A stretch of 64,000 bases of DNA from Ciona savignyi (taxonomy: Eukaryota; Chordata; Ascidiacea; Phlebobranchia; Cionidae). A program made the translations under genes and the position numbers. The stretch covers positions 883,202 through 947,201 of the forward strand of contig CH003416.1 of assembly GCA_000149265.1 (NCBI GenBank), read 5' to 3'. The notes under the pieces are model-generated. The model saw only the letters and a program-made list of their open reading frames with translations. It made no database searches and was not told where the DNA came from. Below are positions 11,034 to 23,100 of this stretch, in pieces (position 1 is the stretch's first letter; each line of letters starts with the position of its first letter).

Positions 11034-14000
11034 ATGGCGAATTTTCTTAAGTCATTTGTACATTTTCCAGTCGCCATATTTCTGCTCATGGGAGTGGGCT
11101 TTTTCATTTGGTAAGTCTAATGAAAGCAGAAATACACATGTTGTTCTGTTTGGTCAAAACAAGTTTCATGGTATTTTTTTCAAAATTGTCAAGTTACCCC
11201 ACCGCTATGTTTCGGAGGCAATGCAGTGTATATTATTTACGCTGGTTTCAACCCGTGCAACTTTTGATTGGCGACAGACTATCTAACCCAGTGGTCCCTG
11301 ACCCCCGGTCAGTGGTTTTTATAAGGTTTTAAAAACAGTCGGACTATCAAATCCCTAATATTCGCGACCGTAATTTTGGTCGTTTAATTGTAATTATCCA
11401 CTGGTAAATTTAGCCCTGGACACCCAACCTTCCGGTCTGCCCTAATAAATTTATGAGTGAATGTGTAACAACCATCTGGTATACTGCTAAATGGACCTAT
11501 TAGATACCCTTATTTCATTGTAGTATTTTTTATCCTGGCTATGTAACTGCAAATGTCACAATCTTGTTTACCAGGCAAAGTTTTGAATCCCTTCTGGGCT
11601 CGTCACGAGACCTATTTTTAAGCGATTTATGTAAATCGGTAACGCCACCATTCGGTAACCCAACTGTTATCTGTATTTTAGTTATGGGATTGCTATCAGC
11701 TACAACCACGTAGTGGCCCCTCCTCTATGGCCTTACGTGAGCGACACTGGGGCGAACCCACCTGAAAGTTGCATTTTTACTTTGTTTTTAACCTGGGCGG
11801 CGTTCTTCTTGCTTCTCACTATGTACTCATATTATAAGTAAGTTAAAATTTAATCCAAAGGCATACATTACTGTAATTATCGGCCCAAAATAGGTAATAT
11901 GTAAGAAAGAATGGTTTCAGTTTGATATTTAGTATATTTATGCTTGAATATTTGCCATAAGCAAAAACATTAAGGTGTTCATTGTGGTGACCAGTCAACT
12001 GAACCCCTTACAACTGAACCCCTTACAACTGAACCCCTACAACTGAACCCCTTTACAACTAAACCCCTTTTAACTGAACCCCTTTAAAACTGAACCCCCT
12101 TAAAAAAGAACTTTTTTACAACAGACCCCCTTTACAACTGACCCCCTTTACAACCCATCCCTTTTACAACAGNNNNNNNNNNNNNNNNNNNNNNNNNNNN
12201 NNNNNNNNNNNNNNNNNNNNNNNNNNNNNNNNNNNNNNNNNNNNNNNNNNNNNNNNNNNNNNNNNNNNNNNNCTTACAACTGAACCCCTTACAACTGAAC
12301 CCTTGAAAAACTTAATCCCGATGACGTTATCATGCCTCAAATTGAATACTGATAAAGTTTGACGTTCTAAGTTTGTTTCCATCATCAGTATAAAAGATGT
12401 TACGACTCTTTGGGTTAACCACATTTAAACGGCAGTATACAATTCATTTAACTTAATTGACAGTTAAAGAAAGGATGAATAACTTATGTCTGTGCGGCCT
12501 AATGTGTTGATGTAGCGGCTTCAGTTGTCAAGTGGATAAGTTAAAAGGGGTTTAGTTGTAAGAGGTTTAGTTGTAAGGTGTTTAGTTGTAAGAGGTTAAG
12601 TTGTAAGGGGTTCAGTTAAAAGGGGTTAAGTTGTAAGGGCATAAGTTGTAAGGGGTTTAGTTAAAAAAGGGCTGCAGCTGTACAAGGTTCAGTTGTAAGT
12701 GGTTCAGTTAAAAGGGATTCAGTTGAAAGGGGTTCAGTTGAAAGGAGTTTAGTTGCAAGGGGTATAGTTGAAAGGGGTTCAGTTGTAAAGGGGTTCAGTT
12801 GTAAAGGGGTTCAGTAGTAAAGGGGTTCAGTGGTAAGGGGTTCAGTTGTAAGGGGTTCAGTTGTAGGGGTTCAGTTGTAAGGGGTTCAGTTGTAAAAGGG
12901 TTCAGTTGTAAGGGGTTCAGTTGTAGGGGTTCAGTTGAAAGGGGTTCAGTTGTAAAGGGGTTCAGTTGTAAAGGGGTTCAGTTGTAAAGGGGTTCAATTA
13001 AAAGGGGTTCAGTTGTAAAGGAGTTCAGTTAAAAGGGGTTCAGTTGTAAAGGGGTTCAGTTGTAGGGGTTCAGTTGTAAAGGGGTTCAGTTGTAGGGGTT
13101 CAGTTGTAGGGGTTCAGTTGTAAGGGGTTCAGTTGTAAAGGGGTTCAGTTGTAGGGGTTCAGTTGTAGGGGTTCAGTTGTAAGGGGTTCAGTTGTCATGG
13201 AACCGTTCATTGTAAAGCCGCCCTCTGGTGTTTATTTTTTTTTAATTGTTTGTCACAACGAATGACTACGCATTGCAATTTTTTTACCTTCAGATTTGTA
13301 GAACATCATAAATCGCAATCTCGTATCAACAAAGCAGCGATGGTCGTCGGAGTCATTTCCAGTTTCGGTGTCACCATGGTCGGAGCTTTCCAGGTAAAAA
13401 TCCTGTTCACGCTAATTGATAGTCGTCTTGTTATTGTCTTTTATTTAAGGTTTCTTAAGCAAACTAAACAAAGTAAAATAATAATTATTCGGTTCTTACT
13501 AAATGGAATAGACCAGCTATATCCCCCCGGAATATGAATAATCAACTGTAGCTTTTGTTAGGGTCTATGTCCGGCCCGTTGGTCTAGCGGTTAAGTGCGT
13601 CGCCTTTCAATCGAAAGGTTGAAGGTGCGAAACTGGTCGCTAGCAAGTCGGTTGTGTCCTTGGGCAAGGCACTTTACGGACATTGCCGATGGGCGGGGGG
13701 TGATCTGATGATTGCCCGTGTGATAACCCCCTTGGTTTTCCCATTCACGGGGATAAAGATGAATATCCATATCCATCCATCCATGTCAAGGGAAAAATAT
13801 AATAGCATACAATTTTTGAGTGATTATCTGTAATTTTTAACGTATCTAAAGAATATGCAACTATGCGTTTATAACCTTAAATATTAAACCAGTATCCATC
13901 TGGATATGTGTAAGTGCCCTGTTTTGGATTTATTTTACTTAACGTTTTTCTTTTAACTCGAATACTCCCATTTTATGCCTTATGTACATCAAGTAAAGTT

Positions 14001-15415
14001 GTATTAAATTAGCTGTAAAAAAACATTACCTGAACTTTTCAAATTTGGAGAATCAAATTACGACAAAAGGGAGATTAACCTATAAACTGTTCCCTATTTT
14101 ACGGTTTTGTGCTGATTTATTGTTTTTCAGTGGGACAAAGTGCTGGTTCCGCACTTGATCGGTGCTCTGCTGGCGTTTGTTTCAGCGATCGTGTACAGTT
14201 GGCTGGTTGTCATCTTGAGTTGGCGGTTAAGCTTGGCTGGGGTGCATGCGAAGGCCGTCGTTTATACAAGACTTGTTTTGGCGGTGGTGGAAAGCTTGTC
14301 ACTCGTGTCACGTATCCTTTTTAGTATTACTACAGCTACAGCTGTTGGATTGTTTATCACCATTTGCCTAATTTTATTATTTATAATCGTTGGTGTTGGT
14401 GTGAACTACATAACTAAGGATATCTGCTTGCATATACAAAAACAAGTTAATTGTGTAATTCAAGAGGGTACAAAAAGTGTTTTAAAAATTATATAAGTGT
14501 GTTGAATTAAAACTGTAGAAACGTCTAAATCGTATACAATACAATACTGCAGTAGCCTCAATAACCCAAGTGTAGTGAAACTTGCCTAAATAGATGAGCC
14601 TACTATGCCGAATAAAATACTTAAGTTGTATCATAAATTTTATGCAGTTGTCAGTAATCAGACCAATTTGACCTTACCTGTTAGTACTTATTTTTAAGCT
14701 ATCTCTACCCTTATAAATGAGACCAGTATACTGTATTTTTATTATGATTGGGTAAAACCATATTTAATTTATCCTTAACGCTAAAACTTATTAATTGATG
14801 TTCAGTAATCGCGGCATTCGCCATCCATAATGTAAGCAAAACATTATTTTATTATACTAATTTGTTAAAAAATGTATTACCGAATAATTTAGTACAATGC
14901 TTTCTTTTTTTTGTATTAACTTGGGGCCATTTTAACCCATCAACTTACATCAACACGTGTCGACCGGTTAGGTTAGGAGGTTAAGCGACGGTCTTCCTGT
15001 AAACCGAAAGATTGTTTTGTTGAAACCAGTAAATAGTCGGTTGTTACCTGGGAAAATGCACTAAGCAGAAGTAATTTAACCCAGTGGCTTAAAGGTTATT
15101 TAACTCCAGCAGGGTGCACTCTATCCTTGATCAGGAGAAAACCCTTTTAAATTTTGAATATTACCTGGTTTTGTGTAAACATGCTCTAATGAGCGGCATC
15201 TATCTTACTGCCGTAATACCCAGTGGCCATATATTGCCTTTATGTAAATACCTCCCTCTGTGTTTTAACAGTACCAGAAAACGAGCTCTTCCTTCTTGGC
15301 TGCAACAGTGTCCGAATGGTGTCTCATATATTCTGCAATTTTGTATTTATTTTCATTTGCGTATGAGCTTCGCCTTGTTCGGAAAGCCCATGTTCAGCTA
15401 GAAATCAGTGCCTAA
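11034..15415 (+). CDS. DRAM-family (Frag1/DRAM/Sfk1) multipass membrane protein
   Basis: Member of the damage-regulated autophagy modulator family, which are lysosomal or endomembrane proteins with about six transmembrane helices. Supported exons: 11034-11110 (MANFLKSF, first helix), 11682-11837, 13294-13393, 14131 to about 14310-14400, and 15272-15415 (TAA). Phases agree across the first four exons. The family signature PYVSDTGANPPES lies in exon 2; human DRAM1 has PYISDTGTTPPES. Exon 3 has the INKAAMVVGV...FQ helix. Exon 4 has VPHLIGALLAFV, like DRAM1. The last exon has ATVSEWCLIYSA, matching the conserved 'EW' helix. About 20 residues expected between exons 4 and 5 (a W-x-P segment) were not found, so a small exon in 14400-15271 is probably missed. 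Whether it is DRAM1 or DRAM2 is unresolved. Confidence 0.75.
11986..13204. mobile_element. Foldback element made of inverted minisatellite arrays, with 9-bp target duplication
   Basis: Identical GTTCATTGT copies flank it (11977-11985 and 13205-13213). The left terminus ggtgaccagtcaactg aligns with the reverse complement of the right terminus, ggttccatgacaactg. The left arm is a tandem array of a 15-16-bp unit, aactgaacccctttac (11999-12300, with the N gap inside). The right arm (about 12540-13197) is some 40 copies of the complementary unit, ggttcagttgtaaagg. About 240 bp of unique spacer separates them. Long inverted arms of internal tandem repeats plus a 9-bp duplication resemble foldback and Mutator-type elements (inference). 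Confidence 0.7.
12173..12272. other. Assembly gap of 100 N in the minisatellite
   Basis: Exactly 100 N within the left arm of the foldback element. The true length of that arm is unknown. Any open frame read through this gap is an artefact. Confidence 0.98.
13572..13785 (+). mobile_element. tRNA-derived SINE, copy 3 (DRAM intron)
   Basis: Head ggcccgttggtctagcggtt, then aagtgcgtcgcctttcaatc, the tccttgggcaaggcactt core, gtgatctgatgattgcccgt and the tail ttggttttcccattcacggg. The middle segment (cacaacacactg...) is absent, so this copy carries an internal deletion relative to the one at 7595. Confidence 0.8.
14955..15100 (+). mobile_element. Possible worn SINE fragment
   Basis: The order gtcgaccggttaggttagga, gttaagcgacggtcttcctg, aaaccagtaaatagtcggtt and cctgggaaaatgcactaagc follows the SINE head and core, but with many changes. 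It lies in the last DRAM intron, in the interval where a DRAM exon seems to be missing. Confidence 0.4.
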
Positions 15416-16891
15416 TGATGCAACTTCTTCATTTTAAAGATAAAATATTGGAAAACCCTGGAAAAATAAAGTTCTTACCATAACTCTTTAATTACGATAC
15501 CAAACTTGCACTGGATCATGTTTTTCTTTACATTGTTCGTGTTTTATTTTTATACGTTTCCCTGCTCGCGTAATTAAAAAAGAAATTACGTAATTAAAAA
15601 AGAAATTTTAATATAGAACACCACTTTTAGCGGTGGAATTGTATTAGCAGGTCTCTACCGGTAATTATAAAATTGATTAAGTTTTAAAAATCTAGCAGTT
15701 AAAGCAGCCATTTAAAAGATACCAACCAACATACCAGTAGTAACAATGCAGTATTACGTCACGATAAGCAGCAGTAATGCGGTAAGCAAACAATTTGAAT
15801 TGAATAAAGGGAAGATTAATAAATAATAGTCTCCCTTGTGCCTTCTAAAAAACCGGCTATGACCAAACAGAAGAAATATTTTTTCTTTTACCGGTATATT
15901 TAAACGAATTCACGCCCGTGTGACGCATATTATTTTTCATTAATAAATTTACTTTTAAAATTCTGACCAGCGAGTCGAAAAATAGAGCACCAACCGCTAA
16001 TTGAACGTCACCTCTAGTAGAACGTCACTTTTAAGGAAGAGTTGAAAATAGAGCGCCATGGCGGTGAAATAGAGGTTTTATGGAAAATACAAACATAAAA
16101 GATGTGTATATCCCAAACCTGCCTTTTCCCGGAAATCCTTATTTATTAAATTCCACAGAAACTAGTGATCAGTCACATTCACGCTTTATATATACGAGTT
16201 AAATCTTCTGGTGGTGTGAGCTAATATGTGGCAAAATCTATAGGTATAATGCGTCAGTAAAATTTCGAGAGACCCAAGAATATAAGCACGACTGCCATTT
16301 TGCGAATGTTCGGCACCAGTTATTTTATACCAGCCGATATTTCAAAACTGTTGGAGATTATTTAATTTATATTGTATAAGGAAAGCTTTGTAAAAACAAT
16401 TAAACAGTTGTGGTTAAACAAGTTTTTGGCATTCTATAGTTGCTGTTGTTGCGTCTCATACCTATTAGCAAAGCAATATTTTGTTTTGCGTTCTTGTTTT
16501 AACTTGTATTTATATATCCGACTATTTTACTGCTAATATGCATTACGTCACAATTAACATTACAATTCCTTGAAACCCTGTGGAACTTATACGTCAAATT
16601 ATGACATTAGACTACAGAGAAAATTATGGATAATGAATGAAGACTAACTGGTAATAAAATTTATTTAGCAAGACAAAGTTGACTCGAGTTGTATAGCACT
16701 AGTGCCCGTAAAGCGATTTATTTAAGAAATACTTTGTAGCTGTTTGCTGTGATGCAACATAGAACTGAATAAATGAATTTTCTGGATCTTGTATTTAAAA
16801 CTGCACCGAAACAATAATAATGTCAGCGAATTTTATAGGTGTTAACGAAAATCATGGTAAATAGTGTACTGTAAACAAATGAAAATAGAAA
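15416..16891. other. Intergenic region between DRAM and lectin genes
   Basis: AT-rich sequence without a supported gene. A 16-bp direct duplication (taattaaaaaagaaat) occurs at about 15570-15605. A pair of gaacgtcac motifs lies near 16004 and 16021. No transposon ends were recognised. Confidence 0.4.
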
Positions 16892-18320
16892 ATGAGGAGG
16901 TACTTGATACTGCTTGTGGTTATTGGATTTAATCAGAATACATTATCGCGTAAGTAGACATAATATATATTTGTTGCGTTTAACGGACTAAGTTAGTGTT
17001 GCATGTTTTGCCTATATACTACTATAAGTAATATGATAACCAATCTATCTGCTATGTTAAAAGGCGCATGACGCTAAAATATAGACTATAAAAGCATACC
17101 GCAAGCCGGCAATAAGGTAATGCAGAATGCTCATTATGTGTTAAGGTAAAAGGCGACACCTGTTGGGGGGTAGACATATTTAAAGGTTGTTAAAGTGTAG
17201 ACCAAAAGTATGCTCATTGCTCATGGTTAATTTCTGTGGTTTCCAAACTTGACTGAATTAAAAACTCATTCCGTAATAAGAACTTTTTTTCCCACTTTAA
17301 CCGCTACTTATAAATACAATCTCACAGAACCAGCTTCTACACATGTTGGTAGTTCGGAAAAATTTGTTCATTCAAACAAACCTACGGCCATGGTGAATAT
17401 TGTTTACCAACTGTGCATGGCCAAGACCCCACATTATATAGTTGCAACAGCCAGACCTGCCGACCAAACCCTGCCACACAAGTTCAACGTTACAATTCTT
17501 GATATTAAGTTTAGCAGCTTCCTTCTTCGGCTAACAAGAATCGATCAAAAGGTGACGGTCTGGGAACCCATGTCCATCTTGGTAAACTGGATCAGCTACA
17601 TAGGTGAACTTTTGAGTGTTATGATACCTTAAATTGTATGCGTGTTTTTATGGCTTCCACTCTATTCCGAAGCAATAAACATATTTTGATTTTACTCCGA
17701 TATTTTCCATTTCTCTTTTCTGCATAACGCTTACCTTTATGTCCAATGTGAAAAAAATATGTTTTAATCAATTTAAACAGTTTAGAGGAGTTACTGTATT
17801 TAGAAAACATCGTTATTAAGTTTGGATAATTAACTTGGGAACTCATTAATTTCTGATTGCAGAAACAAACGATGTGCATTTTGCTAAGATATACCTAAAA
17901 GTGATTAGGTAACCAAAATGGGTATTGAAATAATGGTGGTTATCAAGTGGTTAACACTTTTTAGTTACAGAAGGAATTGTCGACGTGTGTGAGCACCAAA
18001 CGGCGAGTATCTCTTGTACTTCTGGCCAGAAGATTCTCGTTAAGTACGCCAACTATGGAAGAACCGATTTGACAACGTTAAGTTTATCCATTTGCATAGT
18101 TTATAATAAATGCGTTTAGGTCATCGACTGTTCATATTTTAGTTGCTTGATCCACTACACACCTCAAACAGCAAACTGCACGGCTCCACGCTCCCTTGGC
18201 ATTGTTAAATCGACTTGTGAGGGTAAGAGAAAATGCACCGTTACATCGACGAATGAAATATTTGGTGATCCGTGTCTAGGTGTCGAAAAGTTTCTGCAAG
18301 TAAAATACATTTGTGCCTGA
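16892..18320 (+). CDS. Secreted lectin: signal peptide + H-type lectin domain + rhamnose-binding (SUEL) lectin domain
   Basis: Exon 1 (16892-16949) encodes MRRYLILLVVIGF..., a signal peptide. Exon 2 (17328-17603) reads as an H-type lectin domain: FNVTILDI, then SFLLRLTRIDQKV and VNWISYIG, like the strand pattern and closing W-I-x-Y of Helix agglutinin. Exons 3 and 4 (17971 to about 18081, and 18143-18320) form a rhamnose-binding lectin domain. It has eight Cys, the sugar-binding YGR (YGRTD) and DPC (FGDPCLG) motifs, and a terminal FLQVKYICA. The first two introns are phase 1, as usual for shuffled extracellular domains. The third junction (near 18081 to 18143) lacks a perfect GT-AG fit that keeps frame. 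Expected product is about 210 residues, secreted, binding sugars on microbes or eggs/cells (family inference). Confidence 0.7.
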
Positions 18321-20152
18321 TCTTATGTATGGGTTGGGGTGTGTTGCAATTTTAAAAGCATTTAAAGAATCGAATACGCATTATATGTGCTGTAGTTATT
18401 TGTTACAGTGTAATCTAAAATGCCTTGGTGTAAGATTTTAAACTGGCTGGAATGTTTCCTCGAAATCAAAATGCAGAATTCTTATTGGATATAGATGAGT
18501 GTTTTTCTCATCTAAACGTTGCTATAACTATATATATATATATAAACGCCTCTTATTATGATATGATGATATGACCAGCCGCTTATGACCTCTTTGGTAC
18601 GGTCCGAAATTTCTCCAGTAAAAATTCTCCGTTTAATATGACCAAATTTCGGATAATATGACTAACAGTTTCTCCATCTCTCTTATTGCAGTACAGTAAA
18701 TTTTAAGCATGCGTGTTTTCTGTATAGCCTTTAATGTGTTGCATCTCTGGATTTGAATATGACAAATCTATCCATTAATAAAATCTTGAAGTCAATAATA
18801 AAATTCACAATGTAAATATTTATAAATATATATATATACATATTGCCGCTGCATGTTTTATTTGTTAACACTTGTATTGCCGCAAAGCACAGTCGGTTAG
18901 TGTGTCGTGATTGATTTTTTAAAACGTTCAATAAATTACGAATCAAAACAAGGACACCATTTAGAGTTTGTATCTTGTGCTTGGGTGACTTAACCTTAGT
19001 TTATATCGTATTTCATTTCTAAACGACGACTAGAATAGTACAACAAGAAATAAATTTACAAGACAATAAACACAGGTTTAAACTTACTTTAATAAAATAA
19101 GCTAGTCGCTGGTTGCAAAATACAAATGGGGACGAAATAAAAGTCGATGTTATATCACCTACCTTTTCTCTTATATACTTTCTCCTTACCCAGACAAACT
19201 CACTCAGTAGCTTATAGTAAGGGCTTGAGGCGACATATTCTTGTTGTACTGAAATCTATTCTCTTGTGTATTTCGATATAGCGTTTTCTACCTACTGCAC
19301 AGGCAGATTATAGGGTATAGATACCATGTAAATGTAGGTTATACCCATACGGTTTCATGTATTTTGATACTCACAGTTTTATCCATTTATTTTGATCTTA
19401 CGTATTAAAATGTCTTTCTTAGCTTAAAATAATATAAATTGTCTGATATATTATAGGTTTGTTTGCGTTCCTGGTGTTATAGACAGCAAGTTATGTGTTT
19501 TTTAGATGAACAAGCAGTGCCAGTTGTACACAACGTATTAAGTTCAGACAAATGGAATTCGGTCGAATCAGTTTCCGGACCACTTGGTTTCCTTCTTTTC
19601 TTGTAACTATCCAATTATAGGTTGAAGTATGGAATATCGTGAAACATATTAACCACGGGAAATGTTGAAACACGGTTGCCCAGTGGTAGTTGATTTTATG
19701 TGGCAAAAATTAGATATCAGACTTCAGTAAGTTTTATTTCCGAGACTGTCTCGCCTGAGAGAAAAGTTGTTGAAGGAGAATAAAGAGAGTGAACCATGAC
19801 GCAAACTATAAAACCAGTGGAGCGTGATCGGAGATAACGAGAATTTCAACAAGGTTTATTAAAAGTGTAAAAATAGTGGTGTACCTGTATTTTAATACAA
19901 TTTGCTATGGTTAACACATTGACTGCGACACATTTAAGTTAGTAGTCACAAATAAAATTTGAATTAATTAATTAAAACTCATATTTTGTCGACCTTTCGT
20001 GATTAAAAATACAAACAAATACGAAATAATAGACGTAATGGTCCATATTTTACATCAGGTTTAGACAGGTGTAAACGGATATGAGTACCTACATGAAAAG
20101 TTGCATTTTCTTTTATGCCTAAAGCTTTTTGTCTTTGAAACAGCATGTAGCC
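18321..20152. other. Intergenic region between lectin and TGF-beta receptor genes
   Basis: No coding exon is supported. It contains a TA microsatellite at about 18529-18543, a second at 18826-18838, and one copy of a 120-bp dispersed repeat at 19020-19146. The sequence just before the receptor start, tttgtctttgaaacag at 20129-20144, is acceptor-like. It may mark a 5' leader intron or a trans-splice site. Confidence 0.4.
19020..19146. repeat. 120-bp dispersed repeat, copy A
   Basis: Shares with 20760-20880 the ordered blocks acgacgactagaatagtaca, then aaatttacaa, gtttaaactt, taataaaa, tagtcgctggtt and gacgaaataaaa. It lies in the spacer upstream of the receptor gene, whereas copy B is in a receptor intron. 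Confidence 0.7.
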
Positions 20153-23100
20153 ATGAAAAATGCAGTGATATTAATCTTTTTTGTGAATGTATTTGTTGTT
20201 GTCCCATCCTGGGCAATGCAATGTCGCCAATGCAGGACACAGCTTGATCCAGATAACTGCAACTCCACCACATGTACACTAGATTGCCCCACGGTCGACT
20301 GCAGCTGCCTCGGTTTGTGTCGCACCCAAGTTTTTCTCAATTATACAGGGAAGCATAGAGTCCAGGCATATTGTTTGCAACAGGTAAGAAACAACAAAAA
20401 AATCGATTTACGATAATCAAAAGTGTAACCTAATTCTTGTTTGTGATAAAAGTGCAAAATTTCTAGATATGCCCGACGAGAGCAAAATACCAAAACCTAT
20501 ATAGTAAGCGTCAGATAGATGGGTATTGTGACGTAGAGAACAACGTGGTAAACTGTGAATGTGCGTATGACGACTGCAATCACGTGATCAAGTTCGAATC
20601 AACCACAGATTCTGACGTTGAAACCACGGAAGAGGAAGACGGTATGTGATAACAATAAATTATTCTCAGAGGTTCTAAACTAAAGTGGTAAAATGTACAT
20701 ATTCTTTTAAAATTTATCTCTATTTGATGACTGCCCCTCAGTATATATCGTAGTCCATTTTTAAACGACGACTAGAATAGTACAACGAAAACGGAATTTA
20801 CAAATAAATATGTTTAAACTTCGTTAATAAAAAAAAATAGTCGCTGGTTTCTAAAGAATAACCGCGACGAAATAAAACGGAAAGTGGTAAAAAGTGCATA
20901 TTCTATTAAAATTTATCTCTATTTTGTAGAATCGTGGGTGGTTATTCTCGGGGCGGTTTCCGGAGTTGCCTTCCTGTGCGTTTGCATCGGAGTGTTGTGG
21001 TACTGCGTCAGGCGTTACCAGCGCATCAAAGATGAAGACTTCGAGAGCAAGCTGACATCCGGGAGCAGATTATCGTCGGATGATGCGAGTCTCATAGACG
21101 TGGGTTGGGACGAGAGTGGAAAGCACAGTTATTCTACATACAGGTGCGCTGATGTTGTTGTGTTTGATTTCGATTAGTGAGAAACACTTGTAGTTTGATC
21201 AAAAGAATCTTGACTGATAGAGAACAGTTCAGCGTATCTAACGTAATACAGGCCTAACTGCATCTTTGTATCACATGTGTAAATTTGCATATATTGATCT
21301 ATTTGTAAATTAAAGCCATTATTATACCTGTTTGCAAATGCTAATGCATTATAGTGTTAAGTTTGATATTGTATGGCAAGTTGCGTGTAGAACCTTGTTT
21401 TCAATTAAAAAACAAGAGCTTTCGCAACCAGATTATCATTGCTTCTCTAGGTATAAAAAGTTTTTTATTCAACAAAATTGTCATTTTAAAGATTCTAATC
21501 GTAATATTTTAAATACCAATCTACAGAATAAGTTCAGTGTTCGTTTGACATTATTTCTTTAAATCCATCAAGTATAACTCTATCCTGATAAGGTAATTTA
21601 CAAATAACAAGGTTAATTCGTTGTTCCATGTAATAACAGCCACCGTTTTCCTAACAGCTTTCGTTTTTTTACATTATTTTCATTGCTGCTTAAAAAATAT
21701 CATTGCTGAAATGAAAATGGTTTCACTGTATATAGTTCCAATATAAACCCGCATGCATTTAACCTAATTACATCGTGATTTACACATCAGCCACTTTCTA
21801 AACAGATACTCATCAAGCATTGCGACTCAGTACAGCCGCGGGTCACGTGGTAATGTGCTAAACCACAACGAACAATATCTGCCCATCGAGCTTCAGAAAA
21901 TAATCGGTGAGTCATGCGTAACATTATGACTCATTCTAATGAAACTAATGGATAAAAGAAATGACCTTTATGGTGATTGGGTTAAATAAATGTAATTATC
22001 TTATGTCGTATTCGTATGAATTCATAAATGACTTTCAGTCCGATTATTATATTACTACGCGCTTGGCCTGTTGTATTGTGTGTTCGTCTAGCATTCGACT
22101 TCCGTTTGTTTAGTATCTATATTTCCAAACCTTCATCGTAAAGTTGATTTCCTGGCTTATTGCCCTTGGCATATCTTATACAAAGTGTATAAATTTTTGC
22201 AACAAGAAACCAATCCGTTCGGATTCGAAAGGAACCGATAATTAATACGAATGTAATTTTGTAGGTCGTGGCCAATTTGCTGAAGTTTGGAAGGCGAATC
22301 TGCAGCAGGACTCTTCTGCGCCGCAAGTGGTTTCTGTAAAGGTGTTCCGTCTGCATAACTACGGTGCATGGAGACAAGAAAAGGACATGCTCACAGAGAG
22401 GTACAACATTTAAAATACACCATAAAATGCAATTTTGATCATTTAAAACAACAGTGATTAACGTTTTGTTTGTTGAAAACGCTAATTTCGTCAATTCGGT
22501 TGTTTAAATTGCTTGTCTGTGGATTGTGTTCGCAAATGCATAGACAACATCGTTTAACAGAACTATTCCCCATTTGCAAACCTTCACGTTTGCGGCTAAC
22601 CCGTTTTTTGCATCGATATTTACACTACTTAACCCATTTACTGGTGCCTAATAATAACCAGCCATGTTCCATTTCCAGTTGGATGAGGCACAACAACATC
22701 ATCGAGTTTTACGCTTCGGAACAGCACACTGTGCGTGGAAGATTACAGTACTGGCTCGTTACCGCGTATTATCAAGAGGGAAGTCTCACTGAGTTTCTAA
22801 GGAAAAATGTTCTTGATTGGGATCAATTTTGCGATATGTGCATTTCCATCACGAAAGGTAACTTTAACATGAACATGATTAGATTATATAAATCGCTTTA
22901 AGGTGAATGTGAACTGTTGAGGTATATGTCAGGTCCTTAGATAGGTTACGGTTAAGTGTCTGCCGAAGGTAGTTTCTAAATCACCAGGTCTTATATCGTT
23001 TATGGTTTTCGTCATTATGGGCAGTACAACACGGTTTGCCATTGGCAGAAGGGATAGATGCAAGCTTTAAAATATTACAACCTCATACGCTTGGTGTATC

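Noticed and set aside
12164..12424. Open reading frame crossing the N gap
   Set aside because: It is translated through 100 N and minisatellite sequence, so it is an artefact.
20061..20340. Minus-strand open frames opposite the receptor's first exon
   Set aside because: They are antisense shadows of the Cys-rich ectodomain and have no independent signals.
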